From NCBI GenBank assembly GCA_029449235.1, contig JANATG010000009.1, forward strand, positions 620,001 through 684,000: DNA of 64,000 bases, read 5' to 3'. Source of the stretch: Linnemannia schmuckeri (taxonomy: Eukaryota; Mortierellomycota; Mortierellomycetes; Mortierellales; Mortierellaceae). A model generated the notes under the pieces. It made no database searches. It was not told the DNA's origin and was given only the letters and a program-made list of their open reading frames with translations. Each line of letters begins with the position of its first letter. The first letter of the stretch is position 1. Shown one piece after another: positions 1 through 10,908 of the stretch. The position numbers were made by a program, and so were the translations under genes.

Positions 1-1288
1 ATGCCACTTCAGTTGATCGTTCTATGAAGCACCTGTGTGCTGCTGGTGTTGCTGCTGCTGCTCGATCGCTTACCTTAGCAAGGGTCATGGCGCCATTGAG
101 GCATAGGATGATACGGGAATTCCTTGGCAGGTTGTCCCAGCGGTCAGAGAAACGGGCCATCAAGTTCCTTCGGACTCGACGTCCAGCGGGATTACCGCCT
201 GCAGAGTCGATAGCAAGGTCCATAACCGAGCGAGGACGGGATACTGTTCCTTCTGCAGGTGGAGCCAAGGCCGCTCCTTGGTCCCTGTCTATATCTACGC
301 TCATACTCATGCTCATGTCTACGCCTCTGAGATTCATGTTTGAAGTGCTGCTGCTGTTATTGTTGGTATTATTGTTCATGTTATTGTTGTTTGAAGAGTC
401 GAGGGCGACATCGATGGAGAGGGGGTGTGACTGTGGCGTTGAGGTCGACACTGAGGTCGATGTGGGGTTGGACATGGCCAAGACAGCTGAGTCGAGCTGT
501 TGTTGATGCTGTTGATGCTGTTGGTGCTGTTGATGCTGTTGATGCTGTTGATGCTGTTGATGCTGTTGTTGGTGGTATTGGTGGTTTTGATGGTATTGGC
601 GTTGTTGTCGCTGTAGTTGTTGTCGTTGTTGCTGCTGCTGTTGTGTTGGCTCAGAAGATAAAGGGAGGGAAGTCGAGGCAAATGAGGGGGAAGAAGGGGA
701 AGAAGGGGAAGAAGGGGAAAATAAGGAAGAGGAAGAAGAAGCAAAGGAGAAACGGTGATCGGTTGGTCCACCCGCTCCTCCTGTTGCTGCTGCTGTTACA
801 GGAGGAGGGGAAGAGGCTGAGACTGGGGCTGAGACCATCGAAGGTAATTCGAGAGGGCGGGAGAGCATCAAAGGATTGTAGGGTGACGAATACAGCGGAG
901 GAGATGGAGGATGTTGCTGCAACTGCTGGAGTTGCTGAAGTTGAAGTTGTAGTTGTAGTTGCTGTTGTTGTTCAACTGTCAATGCAGCACCATTGGACAA
1001 AGAAGAAGGTGGTGGTGAGGAGGAAAGGGGGATGATTGGAGGCGGGATATGTTGAGAGTATATGCTGTAGATCGATGATCGGGCCGAGTCAATGAGAGAA
1101 GGACTGGAGTAGACAACGGGGTAGGGGACAGCAATGGGCGAATAGTGGCGTGCAGAGGACGAGGAAGGGATAGACGGCGACCGAGACCTCGCTCGGCGGC
1201 CTCTTGATGATGATGTTGGCGGGGATGGTCCCGTTGTAGAGGAGTCTGTTGTGGATTGACCAGGGAGGTAGATAGGAAGCGACTGCAT
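1..1288 (-). CDS. Gln/His/Ser-rich protein, first exon (3' part beyond the left edge)
   Basis: The reading frame opens at the ATG at 1288 and stays open for 405 codons to position 74. There GTAAGC (73 downward) is a good donor, so the gene continues left of the window. An in-frame TAA at 1334-1336 rules out an earlier start. Seen: a Ser/Pro-rich N-terminus, a Gln/Leu tract near residues 107-126, a second tract built from Gln-Gln-His units near residues 215-263, then Asn/Ser/Met-rich sequence. The last 40 residues change character and look folded, with LPRNSRIILCLNGAMTLAK just before the splice, which could be the approach to a first membrane segment. I do not recognise the family. A membrane protein with a disordered N-terminus, possibly a RING-type ligase, is a guess. 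The opposite-strand frames here are shadows of the CAG-type repeats. Confidence 0.75.
   Translation of the reverse strand, partial: MQSLPIYLPGQSTTDSSTTGPSPPTSSSRGRRARSRSPSIPSSSSARHYSPIAVPYPVVYSSPSLIDSARSSIYSIYSQHIPPPIIPLSSSPPPSSLSNGAALTVEQQQQLQLQLQLQQLQQLQQHPPSPPLYSSPYNPLMLSRPLELPSMVSAPVSASSPPPVTAAATGGAGGPTDHRFSFASSSSSLFSPSSPSSPSSPSFASTSLPLSSEPTQQQQQQRQQLQRQQRQYHQNHQYHQQQHQQHQQHQQHQQHQQHQQHQQQLDSAVLAMSNPTSTSVSTSTPQSHPLSIDVALDSSNNNNMNNNTNNNSSSTSNMNLRGVDMSMSMSVDIDRDQGAALAPPAEGTVSRPRSVMDLAIDSAGGNPAGRRVRRNLMARFSDRWDNLPRNSRIILCLNGAMTLAKVSDRAAAATPAAHRCFIERSTEVA
500..643. repeat. CAG/CAT-type trinucleotide array encoding Gln/His
   Basis: Read on the minus strand this is a run of CAA, CAG and CAT codons with an inner 9-bp period (CAACAGCAT). 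Mixed codons keep the tract purely Gln/His/Tyr in one frame, which shows selection on the protein and is why this frame was chosen as coding. Confidence 0.9.
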
Positions 1289-1951
1289 CGTTGCTTTGTC
1301 TGTTGTCGAGGAAGGATAAGGGTATCGAGAGTATTAGGAGGGTGCGATAGGAGTGGAAATGGAAGAGTGAGGTTAAGTGAAGTGAGGAGGTCTCGTCTCT
1401 TTCTTGCTTGCTTTCTTTGTTGCCTTTGTCGGTGGAGGGGGAAGGAGCACAACGTTGTGTTGTGAAAATATTATTAGGAGGAGGGAAATAATAAAAGGGT
1501 AATGAGGACAAAGGGAGGAGAAGACAAAGAAAGAAAAGAGAGAGTGTGATGAGTGCTGAGTGATGGTAGAGGAAGGAGAGAGAGGGAGAGAGAGAAGAGG
1601 GAAGGAATGAGGTGAACGTTAGTGCAATAAAGCAAAGAAAAAAAAAGAACTGAGACAAACAGAAAGAGAGAAAAAAAAAAAAAGTGGTGGCGTGGAAAAG
1701 AGAGCGACAAGAAAAAGACAAAGAAATAGAAACCGCCCTCCAAGAAACAAAACGAGACACAGCGAGATACAGGCACCGTACCAGTACCAACAATGCACGC
1801 ATCAATATTCGCTAGCTAAAAGATAACAACATTATTGCAAATCCCCCTTGCTTGACAGTCTTTTTGTGGCTAGCCTCCCTCTTCTCCTCTCTTTCTCCCT
1901 TTCCCCTTTCTCTCTTTCTCCTTTTCTCTCTCTTTTCATCCAGATCTTCCT

Positions 1952-1985
<34 letters not shown>

Positions 1986-2611
1986 TAACAAAGCAAGCAT
2001 CTTTGTCCTTTCTCTTCCACCCGTGCCATGTTTGTTTTGCTGACTCGCTTTGCTAGCTTCTGTTAGCCTGTTTCCTTGATTTACACTTGTTCGTAGTGGC
2101 ATACCAAAAAGACCCAAACACCAGGGTCCACAAAAATCATAAAAAAATGCATCATCACACAAGGTTCAAAAATACAACAAGAGCGTCGACTTTCACTCCT
2201 AACTTTGTTTATTTCCCCCGCTCACTCACTCTGTACCTTACATCTGTCCGCATGCCCATCGTTTAAAATAAAGGGGTGGACAAACAGACAAGGGTCGAAA
2301 ATGAAAGTGAAAGTAGAAACCAACATGAGATTGAGAGACTGAGAGCGAAACACAAAAAGAAAACACGAGCACTATCTTTGATGAAAAAAAGCGTGCCATT
2401 CGAGATTGATTTCCTCCTTTCCTTTCTCTCTTTTAATTTTCTTCGTTGTCGACATGGCTCAGCTATCCTTTGTATTTAATGCGAATGCGGAAGAAGAGTA
2501 GAAACTTTGGGTGAAATGAATCAGTAATATGTGTTTATGTTGTTTTGTGTTGAGGGAATAAGATAGTAATAATAAGGAAGTCTACGTACAGGGAGAGAAA
2601 GGGTGGGATAT
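1289..2611. other. Intergenic: leader of the left gene and BTA1 3' flank
   Basis: No supported gene. The part next to 1288 is purine-rich on the plus strand, so it is pyrimidine-rich on the transcribed strand, typical of leaders in this window. It contains an uninterrupted A31 run at 1953-1983. Short frames on both strands are simple-sequence artefacts. Confidence 0.7.
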
Positions 2612-5600
2612 TTATTTCTTGATGGCCTTGTAGCAGGACGCATACATATTGACGCGGTCGATAGAGATACCGCTACCGGGGACACGAACACCGACAGGCT
2701 CAACCTCAAAGCCATACTTTTCAAACAAGGCATTGTACCAGGGCTTACGGCCTGCACTCCTCCAGAGGACCATTCCGCCCGAGCGAATCGCCCTCGAGAC
2801 CTCCTTGATCTCCTCCTCCGCATCCTTGGGGTCAAACCAATCCATATGGTCCATCAGCACGGCCTTGGTCAGCTCTCCATCCTGCAGCGATCTGAGGACA
2901 TCAATAATCGACCTTGTGTGCAACAACATCGCATCGGTCGACTTTTGCGTCTTGAGCGACTGGAACCCTTCTTCGGACAGATACGATGGGCACGACTCAC
3001 GCGTGTACTTGCGGTTGACGACCAGGTTATAAAAGTACTGGTCGTTCTTGAACAGCGAGCGGGTCATGATTGAATCCAAAGTGTCGTAGATGTACTGGAC
3101 CGCATTACCCTCGTCCAGGATCAGATTCATCTGGTTGATGGGCACTCCGAGAGCGTTCCAGAGGAAAGCCGGGTGGGAGAGCACCCACTGGACAAGCCAT
3201 TCAGGCAGAGTTGACGGCTTGACCACGTTCTCCCAAAGCTGCTCCTGGACTCGGATGTCATTCGTCGTCGAAATCTCCTCCGCCGTCTTGGTCAGACCCT
3301 TGATCCTCAACAACCACTTGAACAGTCTCAGGGCCAAACCCGAATATCCAGTCTCATAAAAGCAGTCGTCGAACGTGCTCCTGTTCTTGTACCAGAATTG
3401 AAGCGCGGTCGATGAGAGCGATGGTGAGAGCTGGTCAATCAAAATCCGGCGGAAATCCTGATGGCGACCCTCGCCAAACATCTGCCAGAACTCGGAGTAG
3501 TTCAGGTTGTTGATACCGGCTAGCTTGAGCTCGAGAAGGTGGTTCTGGCACGGGTTCATATCGACACAGTGGATCCGGCTGGGCTGACCCTTGAGAGCAT
3601 ACTCGAGCGCATTGTCGCCAGCGGATGTGATCACAAACATGACATCGTCCTTTTGGATGTTCAATACCTCAAGGTCAATACGGGGATCCTCCCAGGTGAA
3701 GGCATAGATGTAGGAACGGAACTGGGTGTGACAGGGCAGAGTAGGGTTATAGGAAAGACGCCATTGGCTGAGCTTGCGTCCGAAACGAGCCTCGACCTGC
3801 TTGTCGATCATGGCGCGAGTTGAGGTAGACTGATTGGCACCGACCAGAGTACGAGAAGATCCAATACTGCTAGGGCTGTCGGGTGCTTCTGAATCTTGGC
3901 TAGAGCCTGAGTCGGTCGACATGGAACGGGGGCGAAGATCGTTAATCTGAAGCTGGTGAAGAGTGGGCTCATCGACTGTGAGGCTGTCGGGCGCAACCGA
4001 GACATTAGTGGCTGCCTTGAGCTGAGCGACAGGGCTCTGCTGGAGTTCAGAGCGCTTTCGTTGACCGACCCAGACGTAGTAAGGGATCTGGACGAGGTAA
4101 GGAATAATCATGTGGTTGCGGCCATTGATGACCTTCTTGACCTCAAACTTGTGCTCAAGATACTCGCGACGGGATGAATGGAGGTAGACATGGTCAAACG
4201 AGAACCAGATCGTCCAGAAGTTGCGGGTGAACCAGTTGCATTGATAATCCTCCACGCCGTGGGTGTCCGTCTTGATGATATTGTTGGAGGCGTAAAAGTC
4301 CGAGACACCGAGGATACCGTACTTAGGCTCGAGCAGCTCGTAGATACGGTCGACGACAGAGTAGTAGCTGTCCATCATTGAGAGCGAGTACGACAGGGTT
4401 ATGACATCGAACTTGCCATCGGGGTTGTCGATTCCGGGGAAGCTACCGTTGAGTGCATCTTCACAGAGAACAACGACGTTGGACCATCCGAGAGCCTGGA
4501 AACGCTCACGAGCAACACGGCACAGCGAAGGGCAGAGATCGACCAGGTAGACGCGCTCAAACTTGCTGATGGGGAAGTAGCTGTTCATCTGCTCAATGTT
4601 CCAACCTAGAGTAAGAAAGAGTATAGGATTGGAGAAATAGTGTCAATATTTGCATGGAATAGTAGGTGAAACAGCGCAATGATAATCAACGAGATCAGAG
4701 GAGCTTACCGGTTCCGCCACCAAGATCAACCCAGATGGGGGCCTTGTTGGATCCCGAGACCTTGAGTTGTTCCTTGAGTTGAGCGGCAACGAGGGCGAGC
4801 CCTGTGTGACGCCCACGGAGAAGAGCGCTGCGGGTATCATCGAAGACTACGAAGGACAAACAAAACGCATATGGGTTTAGGCGTGGGAGAGTTGAAAGAA
4901 AGCATTGGTCAGATTCGTGGGTTAAAAAAGTACATAAATAAATATATTGCACCCCATTGTAGGGTAGTTGGTATTGTGAATAGTGTCTTCCTTTTCGTCG
5001 CTCTCACACTCCATCCTCTCACTTTACTCCATTCACAATCCCTGCACTCTCTCCGCTCTTTCTTTGACTCTCACTTGTTCGCGTGTAGGTGGGTGTCCTT
5101 TCCCGCCTCCTCCTTTGTGACAGACATTATTGTGTCGTTGTTATCATTCGCCATCCTGACTACAGAATATCGAACGTGTTTGAATTCCAAAAAAAGTTGC
5201 ATCTAGCCAACCAAGGAGTGAACACAAGCCAACTGACAGCAATGATGACTCTTTTACTTGCTTCTATTCACCTTTACCTTAGAAAAGGACCTCCCGCTCC
5301 TCATATCCATCCCATCCCCTTCACCACCCCCGCGCACCTTTCCCCTATTTTTTTTCTTCTCTTCTCGCACTTTTCGAGCCCCTTCTTCACCCTTTTCTAC
5401 TCTCTACAATGGACTGGGTGCGGGAACTTAATTGTTTTGCTTGACCTCCTCGACTCTTTCTACCTCCTGCTTTATGCCTGTTAGCCGGGATCGCACACCA
5501 TTTGAAAGTGGACTGACAACTCACCCTCCTCCTCACCCTTCTTTTGACAACCGCTCTCATTCTGAATTGTACGCTACATAATCTGTTCACTTTTCCCTTG

Positions 5601-6341
5601 CTTCATCACCTCAATGAATAAAGTGCACTGGGAAAATACCCTCTTATGGTTGCCTCTCTTTTCTCTTTGTAACTCCTTTGAAGGTAGTAATAACAACGCT
5701 CCATTATCAAAAGACATGAGCGTCGGATGTGAGAGACATATGAGAGAGGTTGAATGGAACCTTCAAAGGAGGCAGTCCTGGGAAGGAAGGGAGGAAAATG
5801 TAAGAGGTGGAATTGTCCAAAAGGACGGAAAATCTGACGAGCCCACGAACAAGTGAAAAAAAAGGCAAAGAACCCAAGGCCAACGGGATGAAAATGAAAA
5901 GGACACAGGAAGGGGCGAAGAGAGAAGTGAAAGTAGTGTGTAGAGAACGGAAAAGGCAAAAAAGGGAGCCAACTTACTTTCTGCCTGGTCCTTGTAGAAA
6001 GCCTCCAAACGACCCTGAGGTGTTGAGACATCGCCGTTCTTGCTCAAGGGCTTGAGGAAGCAGGAGTAAATGAACTTGAGTGGGGTCTTGATCTGGTCAA
6101 ACAGGGCGACCAAGAGCAGCACAAAGGCTGCAGCGGCACCCAGAAACGCCAACTGAGAGGTCACGACCATTTCCTGAGCCTTTTGAAAGTTCTCGGTCGT
6201 GTTTAACAGATAGAGTGCCACCGAGGTTGAGGCCACAATCAGGGCAATCATCGAGCCTGAAGCTGGTAGTTTGGCCGAGTTGTGCATTTTTTGTTGCTGT
6301 AAAGGCTGAGAGGAGGGCTTTGAGGAGAGAACGGGTTCCAA
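2612..6341 (-). CDS. BTA1: Betaine lipid (DGTS) synthase, BTA1 type
   Basis: Exons (minus): 6341-5978, 4846-4709, 4605-2612; 831 residues, with splice phases matching at both junctions. Family knowledge: Bta1 makes diacylglyceryl-trimethylhomoserine, a phosphorus-free membrane lipid, in the ER. It transfers the aminocarboxypropyl group of AdoMet to diacylglycerol and then N-methylates it. Seen: two hydrophobic segments near residues 31-47 and 63-81 (membrane anchor). The AdoMet-binding loop WVDLGGGTGWNIEQMN spans the second splice junction near residue 160, followed by a methyltransferase fold (VYLVDLCPSL, FDVITLSYSLSMM). A DUF3419-type transferase half runs from about residue 455 (AFTWEDPRIDLEVL, ITSAGDNALEYAL). 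Fungal Bta1 usually has the same two-part order and about this length. The first intron is unusually long (1.1 kb). A Met at residue 19 is an alternative start. Confidence 0.95.
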
Positions 6342-6396
6342 CGGATGGCGGTGGTTGGCGAAATGTGGAGTAGGAGCTCTCGATGTTTAATTTGAA

Positions 6397-6560
6397 CTAA
6401 GGAAGAAAACCCCTATCGTCAGTATTTCCTCTCGGAGAATTGAAAAAAAAAAAATAGTGAAGAGCCATGCACAGACAATGGTCGAGGGCAATGGACGCAC
6501 CGGAGTTCAGAACACCGTGGAATAAAAAAATTGTCATGGAACAATAGCTGACGGACTTAC
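6397..6560 (-). other. Candidate leader (5' UTR) intron of BTA1
   Basis: On the minus strand GTAAGT begins at 6560 and a CTTAG acceptor ends at 6397, giving a 164-nt intron that finishes 55 nt before the BTA1 start codon. Sites are canonical; transcription was not tested. Confidence 0.45.
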
Positions 6561-7847
6561 CAATTGGCAAACGGCGAGAAAAGCTACGTTCTTTGATGAT
6601 AAGGAGGACGTGGAGGAGGATGGAGGTGAGGACAAACCAAAGTGTGGGGAGATCGACAGCCTTGCTTTTCTTTTAGGATAGTAAATCTCGAACCAATGAG
6701 GAGAATGGGAGATGGGAACTGGGTAGGAAGAGGAGCAGAAGGGTGGGGGAGGGAGAGAAGGAAGAAGGATGGAAGAGAAGGAAGATAAAAAAGAAGAGAA
6801 AAAAAAAGAAAAAAGAGAAAAAAAGAAGAAAAATATTGTTTGGTTTTTAAGATTGTATCAAAAAAGCAATAATAATGGAATGCTGTGGGTTATGAACAGA
6901 TAGTGCCGAATGTGAATGACACGACGGATAGTATGAGAGAAAACAGAAAAGGGGAGTGGACAGAAATAACAAACAACAGAGGATGAAGTAACAACGTAAG
7001 GAAAGTAAAACAAAAAAGAAGCGAATAAAGATGCGAAGAGAGGACTAAGAAGAAAAAGGGACGCAAGGGACGAAAAGGGAGAAAGTCAAAGAGAGGAAAA
7101 AAAAATAAGAGAAGGGAAAAGAAGGGGTTTTGTTGTCATGGCATCTCCCCTTTATACAAATCGTCATTTTTTTTTTTTTACTTTATCCAAATGTCAGATC
7201 CTCTTCTTCATTTTTGTATTGAGGTTTTCTATTTCCCGCTCTAACCATCACCACAATCATTGCAATTTCATTTCATGTCTCAATGGATCCCTGGCTAGGC
7301 CGAACAAAGGGTGAAAAAAAAAATAAAGAATGAGGATGAAAGAAGCACGGAGGACGAAGGACCAAGGACGAAGGACCAAGGAAGAAGGAAGAAGGAAGGA
7401 AGGAACCTCATCCGCAATTGGACATTTTTTTTCTTGCTCTATGTTTTTCTACTCACCTTTTCTCTCATCCCATGCACTCCTGTTGACGTTGCCTTGTAAA
7501 TGCTGACCCGCACCAAATTATTCAAATATGGATTTCTTTGACGAAAAATAACCACCCACAGAATGGTGGTTGTTCAAAAAACGGTGTATGGAACTTTTTC
7601 ACTCCCTTTCTGCCTTGCGCGCTTCTTTCTACTTCAGCGCAACAACGCGGTTCAAATAAGCACATTCAAGAAATAGAACGAGTAAAAAAAAGTGGTGGGG
7701 AGGCCAAAGAATGGAGGGATGAAAGGGTCGGTCGGACAAAAGGGACGTGTGTACAAACCTTTGGCCAATATGCGCGCGTTTCTTTCTGGATCGATATATC
7801 CTTGTTTTATTTTAATTTTTTGATCATGTCTGACCCTGTCTCTTAGC

Positions 7848-7955
7848 CACTTCCAGTTGGGCAAGTCATTGGCGAGCTTGGCCGACCGTGTATACTTCTT
7901 TGAGAACCCCGACTATCACGAGCTGCTCTGTCACAAAGAAAATACTCTCTTGGGT
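7848..7955 (+). pseudogene. Isolated coding-like fragment 1 (PH-domain-like?)
   Basis: Preceded by CTCTTAG (an acceptor-like site ending 7846). The frame from 7848 reads about 36 codons in the codon style of real genes here, including ADRVYFFENPDYHELL, then reaches TGA. The aromatic YFFENP piece resembles the middle strands of PH domains. The minus strand also has a coding-like frame across the same bases (a TRSAKLANDLPNWKWL stretch), so the strand is uncertain. No start codon or donor was found. Confidence 0.25.
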
Positions 7956-8201
7956 TGAAATGGGACTAGATAGCAACAAACAACATCATCTGAAAGGGGG
8001 AGGAGGGGAAAGAGGAGTGAGAAGGGAACATCAGGGAATGAGGATGAATCACTCTAGTGCGATTTGTTTTTTTGGGTTTCCCTTTCTCAGTTTGTACATG
8101 CGTAGGACTCGCCTAAAGAACGACGAAAAAAAAAAATGCTTTTGCCGCTCGCCTCGCCTCTCCCTTGTCTTCTTCATCCCCACCAACTTCCTACTGTCAG
8201 G

Positions 8202-8282
8202 TTTTTCCAAGCACAAGCAGCAATCGAGCGCGTTGACTGGCTGGAGAAAATCACAGAGACCACAAGGTGGAACAGAGAGAGT
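8202..8282 (+). pseudogene. Isolated coding-like fragment 2 (PH-domain helix-like?)
   Basis: Follows a pyrimidine tract and CTGTCAG (acceptor ending 8200). The frame from 8202 gives FFQAQAAIERVDWLEKITET before a stop at 8283. The pattern F-Q-A-x-A-x-x-E-R-x-x-W-L-E resembles the last strand and C-terminal helix of PH domains. It lies 250 bp downstream of fragment 1 on the same strand, in the order expected for a PH domain. It could be the remnant of one gene or chance. Confidence 0.25.
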
Positions 8283-9686
8283 TAGAGAAAAGAAAGAAGG
8301 TCGTTGGCTTCTGAGCAGATGATCGCCGTTTTCTTTCTTTCGTCTCTTATCCAAGCATGAGAGACATGAAAAAGCATGAATCAGAGCAAAATGAGCAGCG
8401 AGCGACATTGTTTCTTGAGAAAAACGTGCGGTGTTTGTTGTTGCCATGCAACACAAGAAATGTATCGTACTCATTGTTGATGTTGATGTACCCTCCTTTT
8501 CTCATCGATAAACGCGGCTCGTGCCCTTGTATCAAATCTGAATTGGATCAAAAGGGTTTGGTTTACACCACCAGTGAGGGCAAAAAAGGGAAAAGGGTGA
8601 AGGAAGGAGGGAATGGATAGGGATGGGCCGGAGGGCAAGAAGAGGGAGAAAGGAAAGTAACAAGATACAGAGGCAACGAGTATCGTATCTTGTCAGTCCA
8701 CTTTTTTTCAAGGTTCCACATAACATAATACAAAGATAGCTCATAGATACTTGTTCCAGCAGTTTAGGCGTGGGTGCGTTGTGTGCTGCGATTGCTCACC
8801 TTTTCTTAATCCACGACTTGCGGCACAGACGCTCGATGGCCAGGAATGCTTAAATTGCTCTCGCTCATTGGCCCAAGCCCAAGAAACAGAAAATCTATTT
8901 TCCTCCGCCCCTCTGATGCGACCTAGGGGTGTACGTGGGCCCTGGACTGGTCAGTATTATTTCGTCCATGAGTTATTTGAGAGGCGAGGGAAATAAAAGG
9001 TAAACGCGTTCAGCATCATCATGCTTTGCTTTCTTCCTTTCTTTATGTGTTCTCCATTCCATGACATGTTTTGTTTGCTTATGTGTCCCCTTTTGTCAGT
9101 GTACATGAACATGTCTCTCTTTGTTTTTTTGTGATCGCTTTGCCATTGTCCGCTTGGATAACAGTTCACAGCAGGGTACGAGTGATACTCATATCCGGCC
9201 CTAATCGTCATGTGCAGCACAAGAAAAACACTGAAAAATGCAACAATAAAAAAGAGCAGCATTTTGAGATTCCACCATAACTACCTCGAAAATAAAAACA
9301 ACCACCCCAGATAATCGAGCTAATAGAACGACGTTTAACTCTAACAGAAAGGAGAAAGACTAAGCGCTCCTGCATAGAACTCATGCAGAAAAAACGTGCG
9401 AAGGTCAATGGCTAAACGTCTCTCTCCCTTTTTGGGGGTTCTTTTTGTTCCTTTGGTCCGCTCGTTGTCTCCTTCTTTCTCAGAGAGAGACTGTCTGTGT
9501 GTATCTCTCTCCCCTTCTTTCTCTCTCTCTCTCTCGCTGTCGCTTCGTTTGCCTGTCTCCTCGTGCTAATGTATGGACAAATAGAGGATGAGAGAAGAAA
9601 GGGCTGCTACGCCCATCAACAAGAAAAGAAAGGAAGGGAGAGAGAGCAGTTACGTCTTTGTCATCAAAATAAAAGTCAACACACAC

Positions 9687-9699
9687 AGACATCTCTCTG
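9687..9699. repeat. Target-site duplication, left copy (LINE A)
   Basis: AGACATCTCTCTG; matches 9885-9897 at 12 of 13 bases. Confidence 0.8.
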
Positions 9700-9884
9700 A
9701 CTTTGTCTTCCATTGAAGCTATGACGAGCCACGGCAGTTGTTGCGCAGAGCCAGGTTGTGGACTGGGCTGCGACTGGTGGATGGCTCTTGGGAGAATTTG
9801 GTATGTAACCCCTTTCACTACCAAATGCTTCCCTTGGGCCTCTTAGTGGGGAAATAAAATTGCTTGCAAAAAAAAAAAAAAAAT
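9700..9884 (+). mobile_element. 5'-truncated LINE copy A (3' end only, poly-A tail)
   Basis: From about 9706 to the A-run ending 9883 this matches the 3' part of copy B (10333-10894) in reverse orientation, roughly 80-85% identical by eye. It includes AATAAA at 9853-9858, 10 bases before the A tail. Near-identical 13-bp direct repeats flank it: AGACATCTCTCTG at 9687-9699 and AGACATCTTTCTG at 9885-9897. Tail, truncation and target-site duplication are the marks of target-primed reverse transcription. The copy carries no complete coding region. Confidence 0.85.
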
Positions 9885-9897
9885 AGACATCTTTCTG
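9885..9897. repeat. Target-site duplication, right copy (LINE A)
   Basis: AGACATCTTTCTG directly after the poly-A tail; pairs with 9687-9699. Confidence 0.8.
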
Positions 9898-10318
9898 TCC
9901 TTCACGCTCCGTCTCTCTTGTCACTTCCTGTCTTTCTTTACCTCTCTTTCGTTTGTTTTGCAAATAAATATCTATAGATTTCGCGTTTTAGTCCATGTAT
10001 CACTCCAACCGTTCTCTCCCCACATCCTCCATAACGGAAGAGCAAAAAATCGTGAAGGGATCACAAAGAAAAGGAATAAAGTAACGATAAAAAGGATCGT
10101 CGCGATGCTCATTATATTTTTTTGCAACAAGCCCTTCCCTGTGTCCATTTGGTCAATGATCCTGCCTCTGATAGAATTCAAAAATAAAAAGGCTTTGCTC
10201 TGCATAGAAATAGGACGTTCTCCTGCAGTCTGCTTTGCATGCAGGCACTGCTTTCATACAATGGTCGCTCCAAAGCGGAGACGGGAAGCGAGCACCGTGG
10301 TACGCCGCCAACAAGTCA
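9898..10318. other. Spacer between the two LINE copies
   Basis: About 420 bp of AT-rich sequence. I see no gene or repeat in it. Confidence 0.6.
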
Positions 10319-10330
10319 ACAAGGGCGTGC

Positions 10331-10332
<2 letters not shown>
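10319..10332. repeat. Target-site duplication, left copy (LINE B)
   Basis: ACAAGGGCGTGCAC; pairs with 10895-10908 with one mismatch. Confidence 0.8.
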
Positions 10333-10361
<29 letters not shown>

Positions 10362-10894
10362 CGTACGCAATTTTATTTCTCCAGTGAAAAGCCCAAGAAA
10401 GGCATTCGATAGTGAAAGGAGCTACATACCAAACTCTTTCAAGAGCCATCCACCAGTCGCAGTCCGGTCCACAACCTGGCTCTGCGCAACAATTGCCGCT
10501 GCTCCTCACAGCTTCAATAGAAGAAAATAAAACTAAACACGAATAAAAGGAATTCTTCCCATCCTCTCCATTAATGACAATCTCCTCCTTCCCAACAAAC
10601 TATCCAGCAACCGCTCATCGGCCGCGCGTGGATCCATGGACGCTCCAGGGCAGCGCCCATTCTCATGTGTGGCTAGCGAAGCGCCACACGGGCAGAAACC
10701 ATCTCGGGTGATGTATCCGTATCCCTGACTCCAGTCACCTCGGGGACCTGTGTACTTGGAGGTCTTGTTCTTGGCAGAGATGCCCTGTATCTGCTCCCAC
10801 GCGATCGTCGCGGAGCACCGAGGCTTCCATATCAACTCCGAAGCCTGCGCTTCCAGGTAACCAACAAATTTGTGCAAGACCGTTGTGGCGATGG
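10333..10894 (-). mobile_element. 5'-truncated LINE copy B (end of ORF2, 3' UTR, poly-A)
   Basis: On the minus strand the element begins at 10894 inside an open frame that stops at 10533. A ~150-bp 3' tail with AATAAA follows, then a pure A run (seen as T at 10333-10361). The encoded 120 residues are the C-terminus of a LINE ORF2: a Cys-His knuckle C-x-C-x6-H-x4-C (FCPCGASLATHENGRCPG) followed by ADERLLDSLLGRRRLSLMER. The reverse transcriptase and endonuclease are missing through 5' truncation. Direct repeats flank it: ACAAGGGCGTGCAC at 10319-10332 and ACAAGGGCGCGCAC at 10895-10908 (13 of 14 bases). It lies 116 bp upstream of a tRNA gene. Confidence 0.88.
10533..10894 (-). pseudogene. Truncated LINE ORF2 C-terminus
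   Basis: Open frame within LINE copy B. Its N-terminus is cut off at the insertion boundary; the open frame continues a few codons into the target-site duplication and finds a chance ATG at 10910, so it is not an independent gene. Only the C-terminal Cys-His knuckle and following helix region remain. Without reverse transcriptase it cannot mobilise itself. Confidence 0.8.
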
Positions 10895-10908
10895 ACAAGG
10901 GCGCGCAC
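10895..10908. repeat. Target-site duplication, right copy (LINE B)
   Basis: ACAAGGGCGCGCAC immediately outside the truncated 5' end of LINE copy B. Confidence 0.8.

Larger units (their letters stand above)
6561..9686. other. Gene-poor intergenic block
   Basis: About 3 kb with A/T runs and purine/pyrimidine-skewed stretches and no complete gene. Two short coding-like stretches on the plus strand (7848-7955 and 8202-8282) are listed separately. Nothing else here has codon-like composition or a splice-consistent frame. Confidence 0.6.

Noticed and set aside
340..1035. Long plus-strand frame over the CAG repeats
   Set aside because: Composition is poly-Val/Ala/Lys from the repeat read in the wrong frame; the minus-strand frame has balanced content and ends at a good splice donor.
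1089..1805. 238-codon minus-strand frame
   Set aside because: Overlaps the supported first exon in another frame and is Phe/Ser/Leu-rich from a pyrimidine leader.
8751..8996. Cys-rich plus-strand frame considered as a small zinc protein
   Set aside because: Cysteine spacing fits no zinc motif, no acceptor or donor logic, and codon use is unlike nearby genes.
9497..9963. Short frames on both strands over LINE copy A
   Set aside because: They come from the LINE 3' tail and flanks; similar antisense frames appear over copy B because the DNA is homologous, not because a protein is conserved.
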